A DNA stretch of 64,000 bases. Origin: Photobacterium chitinilyticum. GTDB taxonomy: Bacteria; Pseudomonadota; Gammaproteobacteria; Enterobacterales; Vibrionaceae. The notes beneath the pieces were generated by a model. It had not been told where the DNA came from and did no database searches. It worked only from the letters and a program-made list of their open reading frames with translations. The stretch lies in assembly GCF_004104355.1 (NCBI RefSeq), contig NZ_RJLM01000002.1, positions 187,168 through 251,167 of the forward strand. The letters are read 5' to 3'. Below, piece after piece: positions 50,308 to 58,902 of this stretch (positions within the stretch are counted from its first letter, which is position 1; each line of letters opens with the position of its first letter). The position numbers were made by a program, and so were the translations under genes.

Positions 50308-50575
50308 TAAGTTGTTTCCTGATGTGTGTTTGATAACAGCTGAACGCATGAGAATCTGAATGATCCATTGATATGCACTACTTGGCATTATATTTTTAGA
50401 ATATGGATACTCTGGAGCATTATTTCAGCCGTAAGGTCTATTTAGCATCTTTATGCTTACATGTCACTTTTTTTGAAAACTTACGGATGGATTTTAGCCT
50501 TGATAATAAAAAGCAGAGCGGCAGTAGCACGCAAGGGCATGTAAAAAGCAATTACACGGAAGGAGTTCTGAACGG

Positions 50576-50612
50576 AAAACAGCCAGCACGTTGCAAGTAC
50601 TGGCTGGTATTT
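50576..50612. terminator. Terminator-like hairpin beyond the oligopeptidase gene
   Basis: AGCCAG (50581-50586) and CTGGCT (50600-50605) pair, with an interrupted inner helix. In the minus direction GTTTTCC follows and in the plus direction GGTATTTTT follows, so it can act both ways. A second dyad, ATAGGTG (50619-50625) with CACCTAT (50632-50638), lies between it and the oligopeptidase stop. Confidence 0.5.
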
Positions 50613-50644
50613 TTATTGATAGGTGGGCCTACACCTATTTAACG

Positions 50645-52492
50645 TTAACGGCCATAGGTCGACACAATGTATTGCTCAAACTCGTCGCACATACCACTGT
50701 CGGAACGCTGGTTGTTGGCTATCTGGCTGGCGCCGTCAACAATATAAATAGTGGCATTGAGCGGAGCGACCTCAGCTCGGGCTCTTGACTGCAGCGCCGA
50801 TATTTTTTGCTGTTCCATTTCCCACGCCTGTGCTGCGGACAGGTTGCACTCGTCTGCCAGGTACTTGGCGTTAAAGCCTTCGCCCGTCAAGTTCAATATG
50901 GTCGCGTTATGGTTAACGCTATTACCGCCATGCCAGTAGTGTTTCGCCAGTAGCGGTCCAATCTGTGGGTTATCGGTTAAGTAGCCAAACTTCTCGGTAA
51001 AGTATGCCCTTGTCTGGTACACCGCCATGTTGGCCAGCAGGTAGCCTTGATAAGCGCATGCCGCCTCATCCGATAGCAAATGCGGAATCGCCATCAACGG
51101 ACGCGGACCGCAAGCCAGCCCAAGGATCTGTTGCTCAGTTGCCCTTGCCAGCTTTGTAACGGCTTCACCACTCAGCTCATCATCACTCAGACGGTACAAT
51201 GCCCGCTCAAAATATGGGACAACCAAGATGCTTCTTTCGCCATACGCTCTAAAAGGCTGCTTGCTGTCAATCATTGACTTAATCACGCTATCCGGTACAG
51301 CATCACCGTTGGCATCCAGTGCGTACTGCTTCAACCAGTCTGCATCGCTAAGCAAGCTATCACAGAACATTGACTGAGTTTCTGCATACGCCATCGAAGT
51401 TGGCGCAAACTCCTGCGAGAAACACGGCGCATTCATCTTCACATTAGAGAAATGTGCGGCATGTCCACCTTCATGAAACAAGGTGTTGATACCGTCATAC
51501 CCGCTTCCAACCTGATCCGGTTTGGCGTTGCTGGTGAAGTTCACCTTGGCTGGTATCCAGCGGCCTTGATCATAAAATGAAGGAACCGGGCCATGACAAA
51601 AACCATTTTGGTATTTACCTTTACGATCAAGAAGATCCAGCGTCAGCTCAGCACCTGAGTATTCAATATTCAAGCGACCAAATGATTCAACCCAGCGCCG
51701 CAACGACTGTGAAAACGGGACATAGGGATCCAAGTCTCGCATTGCATCCCCAGAAAACGAGAACACAAAGTTATATCCTTTCAACGATTGCTCACCCTTG
51801 GCATCGGCCAACCGATCCAAGCTGCTTAGATGGCTATCTCTTGTTCTCGCTTCAAAATCATCAAGAATCGTAAACAGCTCTGTCGTCGTCATCTGCTCAG
51901 TTTTGACAACAGAGTAATCAAAGAAGTTGTCATACCCTAACGACCGTGCAAACTCGTTGCGCAGCTTTACCAACTCTAAAAAGCCGTTTTCAAGTAGCCA
52001 CTGTTCTAAGTCGAGCAAAGCCTGATGCGAGGAGCGGCGAACACTTTCATTACTGCTCGTACGAATATTGGCAGCAAGAACAGGCAACGATCCTTCCGCT
52101 TCGTTTCCGTCTTCCTCGACATATTTCATCACATGGTTTTGTTTTTTCTCAAACAAATCCGCTTCGAATTTAATCAGTTTTGCTTTTAGCTTCTGCGCCT
52201 GCTCTGATTCCAGCGCATGAGCCCGAAAAGTATTCAACCAGCCATTAAGTCCAATCAAGGTTTGCGTTTTTTCATCAGAGTCAGCGAGTAACTCGACAGC
52301 CTCGATCTGCTTTCTTAGCTCGGTGATCTGGGCTGGAGAACTTAGGAATGCCGCCCATTCCGTCTCTGCTTGTGTCGATCCCTCATGGTCATCACTGGTT
52401 CCCATGTAGGTTTCCCAAAAGAAATCTTCTTTGGCTCGATGCAAAGATAAATAGCGCTGGTTCAATGAATCAAGAAAAGCTATTGCTGTCAT
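50645..52492 (-). CDS. pepF: M3-family oligoendopeptidase (PepF-like)
   Basis: 615 aa cytoplasmic zinc metallopeptidase. The zinc site is 'GINTLFHEGGHAAHFSNVK' (HExxH near residue 338) with the second half 'AYAETQSMFCDSLLSDADW' carrying the third ligand Glu. N-terminal helical domain 'LNQRYLSLHRAKEDFFWETY' and the C-terminal 'PLLAKHYWHGGNSVNHNAT' complete the M3 fold. It degrades short peptides in protein turnover. Length fits the family. It ends a single-gene unit and is divergent from the small secreted protein gene. Confidence 0.9.
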   Translation of the reverse strand: MTAIAFLDSLNQRYLSLHRAKEDFFWETYMGTSDDHEGSTQAETEWAAFLSSPAQITELRKQIEAVELLADSDEKTQTLIGLNGWLNTFRAHALESEQAQKLKAKLIKFEADLFEKKQNHVMKYVEEDGNEAEGSLPVLAANIRTSSNESVRRSSHQALLDLEQWLLENGFLELVKLRNEFARSLGYDNFFDYSVVKTEQMTTTELFTILDDFEARTRDSHLSSLDRLADAKGEQSLKGYNFVFSFSGDAMRDLDPYVPFSQSLRRWVESFGRLNIEYSGAELTLDLLDRKGKYQNGFCHGPVPSFYDQGRWIPAKVNFTSNAKPDQVGSGYDGINTLFHEGGHAAHFSNVKMNAPCFSQEFAPTSMAYAETQSMFCDSLLSDADWLKQYALDANGDAVPDSVIKSMIDSKQPFRAYGERSILVVPYFERALYRLSDDELSGEAVTKLARATEQQILGLACGPRPLMAIPHLLSDEAACAYQGYLLANMAVYQTRAYFTEKFGYLTDNPQIGPLLAKHYWHGGNSVNHNATILNLTGEGFNAKYLADECNLSAAQAWEMEQQKISALQSRARAEVAPLNATIYIVDGASQIANNQRSDSGMCDEFEQYIVSTYGR

Positions 52493-52841
52493 TTTCGTCC
52501 CTATAAATGTAAGTGCCTGATTAGGTTCTTTTTATCTTTCATTCAATGATAATACAATCATAATAGCTCGCAACATCAGCCGTCATTTATTGCAATAATT
52601 ATTAATACGGTTTCGATTAGCTAAAATCTGCGTCATTTACATTGTAAATTCATTTCTCCGATACATTCAGCCCCTCTTAAGCCACATCAGCATATTATTT
52701 TACATGAAAATGATAGTAAGCCATCAAGCGATGACCTTATGAAACAACCCTGCGACAACCTTGATAGCAGATCGCTGCTACGTTTATATCTCGAACAGAT
52801 CAATATTTGACCACGTTCGCCTACAAGCGCGGAGGAAACAC
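52493..52841. other. Divergent intergenic region
   Basis: 349 bp between the oligopeptidase and the small secreted protein gene. It is moderately AT-rich and must carry both promoters. I see no gene, strong dyad or RNA element. The reading frame of the downstream gene opens within it (52761), but the real start is at 52842. Confidence 0.6.
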
Positions 52842-53042
52842 ATGAAAAAAGTTATAGCAGTACTTTGCATTACCTTTTCTGGTATTGTCTTTTCTGGCTT
52901 AGCCTTTGCCGAAATGGGAGGAGGCAGCAGAGTAACCGTTCCTCATATTATCTGTATGCAAGATGGTAAAATGATCAGTACCACAGCGATCCCGGTTACC
53001 GAATGCAATAAACTCAAAGCGGAAAAAGCAGACAACAAATAA
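52842..53042 (+). CDS. Small secreted protein, unknown function
   Basis: 66 aa. Signal peptide 'MKKVIAVLCITFSGIVFSGL' with cleavage after AFA, leaving a mature peptide of about 43 residues that starts EMGGGSRVTVPHIICM and has two cysteines, probably a disulfide. ATG 52842 has a GGAGG ribosome-binding site. A terminator follows 28 bp after the stop, so it is a complete monocistronic gene. Not recognised; a periplasmic peptide. Confidence 0.7.
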   Translation: MKKVIAVLCITFSGIVFSGLAFAEMGGGSRVTVPHIICMQDGKMISTTAIPVTECNKLKAEKADNK

Positions 53043-53069
53043 CCAACCGATTAATCTGCTCATCTCCTC

Positions 53070-53095
53070 AAGGCCGGCATTTCGCTGGCCTTTTC
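53070..53095 (+). terminator. Terminator of the small secreted protein gene
   Basis: AAGGCC (53070-53075) and GGCCTT (53087-53092), with GC/GC pairs inside, form a nearly continuous stem followed by TTTTC. Confidence 0.75.
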
Positions 53096-53260
53096 TATTC
53101 ACCCTCGGTGAATTACCTCTTTATAACAAAAACATACAAAGATCATATGTCGAATAGCCATCTATTCGTGCTATATATGAACGGCGTTCAGTATTAACGA
53201 AAACCAATAAGTCATGGGCGCAACTTGTTTATTCTTAAAATGACCAACAAGGATTATGTC

Positions 53261-56200
53261 ATGAGACCATTCGCGCGCTGTTCATTACTTGCCGCACTCA
53301 TTTCCAGTTTGCTATCACCGGCCTTTGCTTCCGGTAGCCAGCCGCTTTCCGCTCCCAATACTGATAGCCCCCTCTGGTTGCGCAATACCGCCTTATCACC
53401 AGATGGAAAGCAACTCGCATTTACCTATCAAAGCCGTATCTACTTGGCATCCAGTGACGGCGGTAATGCACGAGCAATAACCAATGGTGAGTTCTACCCT
53501 CATGCCTTGATTTGGTCACCTGACAATACGACACTGGCTTTTGCCGCCAACCCATACGGAAATGATGATGTTTTCACTGTTTCCTTAAAGACAGGTGAGA
53601 TGACCCGTCTCACCTATCACTCTTCAGCCGATATCCCGACAGCCTTTACCGACAATGGCGATACGGTTCTATTCAACACCACACGTTTAACCGCTGGCAC
53701 GCAAGATTTTTACAGCCTGCCAGTTTATGCGTTCGGTACCAAAGGCAATCAGCTTTACCGTGTTGATACGAAACAAAAAGCTGCACAGGCTTTATTACCG
53801 ATCCCCGCCAAGTCTGCCGTCTGGAACAATCAAAAAACACAACTGCTCTATAACTCCCCACACAAAGATCAGTTATTTAGAAAACATCAAACATCTTTTG
53901 CCGTTCCCAGCATTTGGCTATTTGATGCAACGACAGGTAAGCACAAGCAGCTGACAGAAAACAAAGTCGCGGCGCAACACCCGCTTTGGAACAGTAACAA
54001 TAGCGGCTTTTACTTTCTGAGCGAACGCAGCGGCAGCTTCAATGTCTGGTATTACGACCTAGGCACCAATCAAGAAACCCAGCTCACAACCTTAACCGAT
54101 CACCCCGTCCGTCACCTGTCGGCATCGGACAATGGCGATTTGGCTTTTTCCTATAACGGCGAGCTGTACCGGTTAGAAAAAAACCAAACAACGCCGAAGA
54201 AACTTGATATCAATATCAATAGCTACGCTGTCACGCCAAGCCAGTTCTTTCATAGCGATACCGCAACTCGCTTTATGCCATCCGCTTTTGATGCCGACGA
54301 GGTGCTATTCAGCACCTATGGTGACATCTATGCCATGAATACAAAAACCGAAAAGGTCAAAAAACTGACCCAGTCAGCCTCTGAAGAAAAACAAATGGTT
54401 TTTACCCCCGATGGGTATGGCGTGATGTATTCAGCCATGCGCAATGGACACTGGGGGTTATACCAGGCTCACTCCTCCAGCAAGGAAGAAATGCTGTCCA
54501 ATGCACCAGCAGTCAACGAACAACCTTTCTTGGTCCTGCCTGATCACGATGTCTCGCAGCCAGTTTACTCGCCTGACGGGCTCAAGCTCGCCTTTGTTAT
54601 TGACGGCCGTGCATTACATGTGGTTGACCTTGAAACTTATGACACTAATTCCTCCGAGCCATCTTGGCTCAGCACCGTACCGTCACTGCTATCGACTAAA
54701 AATGATACCAAGACCAAGGCCAACTCACGACCAAACACAGGCAAGGAGCTGATTGCCGCTGACATGGTAAGCGAGTCAAACCGTCTTGAATTTGTGTGGT
54801 CACCCGACTCCACTCAGCTGGCGGTTCACCTTTCGCCGCGTCCCTATGTAGAGCAGATCTATGTTGTCGATGCCGAAGGTAAAAATCCCGCAGTGAATGT
54901 CTCTCAGAGCGGATTCTACAATGGCAAACCCAAGTGGAGCCAGGACAATCGCATACTCACCTGGACAACCTCGAAGTTTGGCTTGAAAACCGCCGATGGC
55001 GAAGACTGGGATGAAACCGTCACCGGTATTTTCACCAATAGCAGCGCGATGAAAGATTTTAAGGATGCTCGAGAAGTGCCGGAAGAGGTCGAAAGCTATC
55101 CGTTTTCAGCCAGCAACATCGAATATCGCGATGCGTTTCATCTGCCTTTTTCCAGTGCCGTACTAGAAACACACTTGCTGGGTGATCAACTGCTGGTGGT
55201 TGATATGGTTGCTTCACCTTCCGGCGACGAAACCACTCGCGGTTTTATTTACAACCTTCGAACCGAAGAGTCTCATACCGTATTTGCCGACCAACCAATG
55301 GCAACCGATGTCTATATCACGGCAGATCAAAGCTATGTCTACCTTCTGGCTGAAGGTGAAGTATTCGAAGTGGATACGGCTACAGGAGAGTCAATCAGTT
55401 TACCTATCGAGCTACCCGTTGATTATCAAGAAGCGCCAAGAAAACTGGCGGCGTACCAGCAGTTCGTACGACAAACACAGGATCTGTATTATCGCCCCGA
55501 CATGGATAATGTCGACTGGGCATTCTACAGCGAAAACTACCAACGCTTTCTCCCGCACATCAATAACAACCGTGACTTTGTCAATGTGCTCAAAGAACTT
55601 AGCGGGGAGCTAAATGCTTCGCACACTGGTGCCTATGCTGAGCCTGCCTATACTATGCGAGAAGATGCAACCGCGGAACTCGGGCTGATCTTCAACCAGC
55701 ATATCGCCCCCACTTCACAGTCGTCAGACTCCGGACGTGAAAACAAGCAAAATCAGACCGATGGGTTGATTATTAGCGATATTCTTCCGGGCGGCCCGTC
55801 AGATAATGATGCCTACGAAATCCAGTCGGGCGATCGTCTTGTTGCCGTAAACAACATACCGGTTCAAACCCTGGCAGAACTTGCCATAGCACTAAACAAC
55901 AAGGCCGATGAACCTGTTGCGCTGACACTGCAACGCAATGACGAGAGCAGCTGGCAGCAACGTATTACTCCCGTTGACCGCTACGAGGCCTATTCACTAA
56001 TTCTGAAACGCTGGGAGATCGCCCGACGAAACTATGTCACGCAGAAAACCAACGGTAAGGTAGGTTATGTCTATCTACCAGATATGAGCAATGACGCTTT
56101 TCTGCACCTTCGTTCTGAAGCGCTGGGTCGATTGAGAAATGCCGAGGCACTGATTGTCGATGTCCGCTTTAATGGCGGCGGTTTTCTGGCTGATACGCTC

Positions 56201-56611
56201 ATCGAATTCCTTACAGCGCGTAAAGTGGCCGATGTTGTCCCTCATATAGGCCAAGCTGCGTCGGATGCCAGCCGTCGTAGTTGGCTAAAACCGTCCGTGG
56301 TCATCGCTAACTCGGGATCATATTCAGAAGCTTCTGCCTTTAGCCAATACTACAAAGATCTCAATGTAGGTCCGATTATCGGTGAGCCGGTTCCGGGCAC
56401 AGGCACGACGGTAATGGGCGTGGAGTCTCAGGTCTATCAGGGCGTGGGTTATATGTTCCCCTATCAACCGTTGCGAACTATTGACGGAAAGTTGTATGAA
56501 AACCTCGAGCTTCAGCCCGATGTTACCGTATTCAATACTCCATCCGAGGTCGCAACCGGCAAGGACAGCCAGCTCGATACCGCTATTGCAGAAGCGCTCA
56601 AGAACATATAA
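53261..56611 (+). CDS. Exported tricorn-like protease: WD-like propeller, PDZ and S41 peptidase domains
   Basis: About 1116 aa. Signal peptide 'CSLLAALISSLLSPAFASG' after ATG 53261 (AAGGA upstream); two further in-frame ATGs are earlier. Residues about 30-690 are tandem beta-propeller repeats of the TolB/tricorn type (LSPDGKQLAFTYQSRIYLAS). About 740-830 form the helical core with 'LNASHTGAY' (Ser-His), then a PDZ domain (LIISDILPGGPSDNDAYEI). The C-terminal S41 catalytic domain has 'VDVRFNGGGFLADTLIEF' and 'VIANSGSYSEASAFSQYY' with the nucleophile Ser, and 'IIGEPVPGTGTTVM'. It would degrade peptides in the periplasm. A terminator follows. Confidence 0.92.
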   Translation: MRPFARCSLLAALISSLLSPAFASGSQPLSAPNTDSPLWLRNTALSPDGKQLAFTYQSRIYLASSDGGNARAITNGEFYPHALIWSPDNTTLAFAANPYGNDDVFTVSLKTGEMTRLTYHSSADIPTAFTDNGDTVLFNTTRLTAGTQDFYSLPVYAFGTKGNQLYRVDTKQKAAQALLPIPAKSAVWNNQKTQLLYNSPHKDQLFRKHQTSFAVPSIWLFDATTGKHKQLTENKVAAQHPLWNSNNSGFYFLSERSGSFNVWYYDLGTNQETQLTTLTDHPVRHLSASDNGDLAFSYNGELYRLEKNQTTPKKLDININSYAVTPSQFFHSDTATRFMPSAFDADEVLFSTYGDIYAMNTKTEKVKKLTQSASEEKQMVFTPDGYGVMYSAMRNGHWGLYQAHSSSKEEMLSNAPAVNEQPFLVLPDHDVSQPVYSPDGLKLAFVIDGRALHVVDLETYDTNSSEPSWLSTVPSLLSTKNDTKTKANSRPNTGKELIAADMVSESNRLEFVWSPDSTQLAVHLSPRPYVEQIYVVDAEGKNPAVNVSQSGFYNGKPKWSQDNRILTWTTSKFGLKTADGEDWDETVTGIFTNSSAMKDFKDAREVPEEVESYPFSASNIEYRDAFHLPFSSAVLETHLLGDQLLVVDMVASPSGDETTRGFIYNLRTEESHTVFADQPMATDVYITADQSYVYLLAEGEVFEVDTATGESISLPIELPVDYQEAPRKLAAYQQFVRQTQDLYYRPDMDNVDWAFYSENYQRFLPHINNNRDFVNVLKELSGELNASHTGAYAEPAYTMREDATAELGLIFNQHIAPTSQSSDSGRENKQNQTDGLIISDILPGGPSDNDAYEIQSGDRLVAVNNIPVQTLAELAIALNNKADEPVALTLQRNDESSWQQRITPVDRYEAYSLILKRWEIARRNYVTQKTNGKVGYVYLPDMSNDAFLHLRSEALGRLRNAEALIVDVRFNGGGFLADTLIEFLTARKVADVVPHIGQAASDASRRSWLKPSVVIANSGSYSEASAFSQYYKDLNVGPIIGEPVPGTGTTVMGVESQVYQGVGYMFPYQPLRTIDGKLYENLELQPDVTVFNTPSEVATGKDSQLDTAIAEALKNI

Positions 56612-56636
56612 GTCACACAGCATAATCTTAACGATA

Positions 56637-56664
56637 CAAAGCCGGCACTACGCCGGCTTTGTTG
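56637..56664 (+). terminator. Terminator of the tricorn-like protease gene
   Basis: Stem CAAAGCCGGC (56637-56646), loop ACTAC, GCCGGCTTTG (56652-56661), then TTG. A 10-bp perfect stem 25 bp after the stop. Confidence 0.8.
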
Positions 56665-56738
56665 TATCAAATCTTTGCTGAATGCCGTCAAATAGACACG
56701 AGATAAATTATTATCAAGCCAGCTAGAAAGAAACGTCT

Positions 56739-57077
56739 TTAGTAGCTCAGCTCAAATACCACTGAGCCGCTATCGACTTCGATGGCCTGATCATCAATTA
56801 CCTCGCCGCCAGCCTCGACCGAAATGCTGAAATCTTCGGTGGCATTAAATTTCAAGCCTGCACCAAACTCCGTAGGATCAGTTTGGTTTTTATCTTGGTA
56901 GACACTATCTTTATCCACCATCGTATTGCCGACAGGCCTATTGCCTCCGCCAATAAACTCAAGCTTCTGCTCAGAGCCCGCGGCATCAACAAAGACCTCC
57001 CCCAGCTCCCGCTCATCAGCCTGCGAGGCCAAAGAAAACAGCAAAGCTGTAACAACCAATCCAATGCGCACCTGCAT
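56739..57077 (-). CDS. Small periplasmic protein, unknown function
   Basis: 112 aa. Signal peptide 'RIGLVVTALLFSLASQ' with cleavage near ADE, then about 90 mature residues, acidic and beta-rich, ending 'ISVEAGGEVIDDQ' and 'SGSVVFELSY'. It resembles a small beta-barrel or adhesin-like protein, but I recognise no family. The GGAGG is directly adjacent to the ATG; a GTG two codons later (57069-57071) lies at the ideal distance and may be the true start. It is monocistronic, on the minus strand between two plus-strand genes. Confidence 0.65.
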   Translation of the reverse strand: MQVRIGLVVTALLFSLASQADERELGEVFVDAAGSEQKLEFIGGGNRPVGNTMVDKDSVYQDKNQTDPTEFGAGLKFNATEDFSISVEAGGEVIDDQAIEVDSGSVVFELSY

Positions 57078-57251
57078 CCTCCTTCACCCTAAGAGCACTA
57101 AGCAGTATCAGCTTAACCATACTCATTAAATAACCTAACACGAAAAGAAAAACAATCTAGCCCTTACTAAATAACAGTCGAAGAAACCATTTCTAACCCG
57201 TTCAATTACGCGTACGCTTATAACAACGGTACTCGAGACAGGAACCTAGTA

Positions 57252-57779
57252 ATGTCAGTCAACCTTCCATTAGAAATCGTCCAGCTCGGCAATCCCATCC
57301 TGCGCCAGCTGGCAGCCCCGCTGACTCCAAGTCAATTCAAGGCGTATGCGCCGTTCTTTGTTGCACTGGAAAAAAAGATGCTGGATCACAGTGGCGTCGG
57401 TATTGCCGCGCCACAGGTTGACAAATCTGTCCGTGCGTTCATCGTTGCTTCCAGTCCCAACCCTCGTTATCCCAATGCCCCGCACATGGAACCAACCCTG
57501 ATGCTCAACCCCGAGCTGACATGGTCGAGCAAAGAAACAGAAAAAGACTGGGAAGGCTGCCTGAGTATTCCCGGCATGCGGGCGAAGGTAAGCCGCCACA
57601 AGCAAATTGAAGTGCGCTATACCACCCTCGAGGGACACGAGATAAAAGCCACCATGGAAGGGTTTATTGCTCGGATCTTCCAACATGAGCTGGATCACCT
57701 CAACGGAATCGTCTTTCTCGACCGGGCAGAAAAACATGATTACGCCACCGAGGCGGAATTTATCAAGATCATCAGCTAG
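57252..57779 (+). CDS. def: Peptide deformylase
   Basis: 175 aa cytoplasmic metallohydrolase that removes the N-formyl group from nascent proteins. All three motifs are present: 'GVGIAAPQVD', 'WEGCLSIPGMRAKVSR' and 'IFQHELDHLNGIVFLDR' (HExxH). It is distinct from a def-fmt locus, since fmt is absent here, so it is likely a second deformylase copy (inferred from context). Weak ribosome-binding site. The dodecin gene follows after 71 bp. Confidence 0.95.
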   Translation: MSVNLPLEIVQLGNPILRQLAAPLTPSQFKAYAPFFVALEKKMLDHSGVGIAAPQVDKSVRAFIVASSPNPRYPNAPHMEPTLMLNPELTWSSKETEKDWEGCLSIPGMRAKVSRHKQIEVRYTTLEGHEIKATMEGFIARIFQHELDHLNGIVFLDRAEKHDYATEAEFIKIIS

Positions 57780-57850
57780 TTTTACTTAGGTATGCACCTT
57801 TGCAAACGCTTTAAGCTCATCGCAGCAACCAGTTAATAAAGGGGTAAACT

Positions 57851-58063
57851 ATGTCCGACCATACATACAAACTGATAGAGCTGGTAGGCTCGTCTCCGAA
57901 CGGTGTGGAAGATGCTGTCAATTCAGCCCTTAGCAAGGCTAACAGCAGTATTAGCAACATGCGGTGGTTTGAAGTCTGCGATATTCGGGGCAATATCGAG
58001 AGTGGAGAGGTCGACCACTGGCAGGTAACGGTAAAAGTTGGCTTTACCCTCAAAGAAGAATAA
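57851..58063 (+). CDS. Dodecin (flavin-binding protein)
   Basis: 70 aa, the normal dodecin length. '[20 protein letters not shown]', '[20 protein letters not shown]' with the Trp that stacks on flavin, and '[15 protein letters not shown]' at the end are family-typical. It forms hollow dodecamers that store or buffer riboflavin/FMN. GGGG precedes the ATG. It is a small cytoplasmic protein, and the plus-strand orientation shared with def is probably incidental. Confidence 0.92.
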   Translation: MSDHTYKLIELVGSSPNGVEDAVNSALSKANSSISNMRWFEVCDIRGNIESGEVDHWQVTVKVGFTLKEE

Positions 58064-58266
58064 ACCTTTACCATGTATATTCGGTGATCACATAGGCTGG
58101 TTAATTACTGATTGGTTACCGAATCCGCGCCCCCATTTACTGTCGAGGGAAGAGGAGACGATGTCACTTTTGCCCTCAATAATGTCAAATATGCCACTCA
58201 AACTCTATTATCGTTATTGTCATACTGTCTGCCGTACCTCACTAAAACGTTATACGGGAGAACACT

Positions 58267-58794
58267 ATGACTCAACAATCCGGCAAAGCCCTTATTATTA
58301 TCGATCCACAGAATGACTATTTCCCAGAAGGAAAATATCCATTATGGGACATCAGCAATACACTGGAAAAAATCAAAAAGGCGATTGAACGAGCCAACCA
58401 GCAAGACACGCCGATCATCCTTGTCCAGCATATTGCCAGTCGCGATATAAGTGTTGCTCCTTTTTTTAACGAAGGAACGCAAGGCGCAGCAATCCACCCA
58501 GAAATAACAGCAGCAGCGCCTAATGCCATCATAGTTACCAAAACATTTGCCGACAGCTTCGAGCAAACCAATCTGGATCAGGTATTAAGCGAGCAAGGTA
58601 TTAACACGCTGCTGCTGTGCGGGATGATGACCCAGAACTGCGTCACCCACACGGCAATATCCAAGCAGGCTGAAAAGTATCAGGTCGTAGTACTGGCAGA
58701 TTGCTGTACCACAGTTGACGAAATGCTCCACAATATCGCCTTGAATGCAATTTCACCACGAATAACGCTTTTACCTGCAAAACAAGTTATATAG
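58267..58794 (+). CDS. Isochorismatase-like cysteine hydrolase (nicotinamidase-related)
   Basis: 175 aa. The catalytic triad of the superfamily is visible: Asp in 'LIIIDPQNDYFPEGKY', Lys in 'IIVTKTFADSFEQTN' and Cys in 'CGMMTQNCVTHTAISKQAEK'. A cis-peptide-type 'GMMTQNC' precedes the Cys. It hydrolyses an amide or ether bond; the substrate is unknown (nicotinamide-like or carbamoyl). GGGAG lies upstream of the ATG. The 3' end faces the RND pump gene. Confidence 0.88.
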   Translation: MTQQSGKALIIIDPQNDYFPEGKYPLWDISNTLEKIKKAIERANQQDTPIILVQHIASRDISVAPFFNEGTQGAAIHPEITAAAPNAIIVTKTFADSFEQTNLDQVLSEQGINTLLLCGMMTQNCVTHTAISKQAEKYQVVVLADCCTTVDEMLHNIALNAISPRITLLPAKQVI

Positions 58795-58843
58795 CTGGTT
58801 TCAAACCAGCATACTAATATAAACGGGTGTTTTTTATAGGTGG

Positions 58844-58865
58844 CGGGGTAAAAATACTTACCCCG
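58844..58865. terminator. Hairpin between convergent genes
   Basis: CGGGGTAA (58844-58851) and TTACCCCG (58858-58865) form a perfect 8-bp stem with AGGT/ACCT flanks that extend it. It lies between the hydrolase and RND pump genes. T-runs are weak on both sides. Confidence 0.5.
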
Positions 58866-58902
58866 TAAAACCTATTTAAATCTTATATGGCATCATCTAT
58901 TA

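Noticed and set aside
50403-50642. 79-codon plus-strand frame between the symporter and oligopeptidase genes
   Set aside because: It runs through both terminator-like hairpins and lacks a ribosome-binding site and motif.
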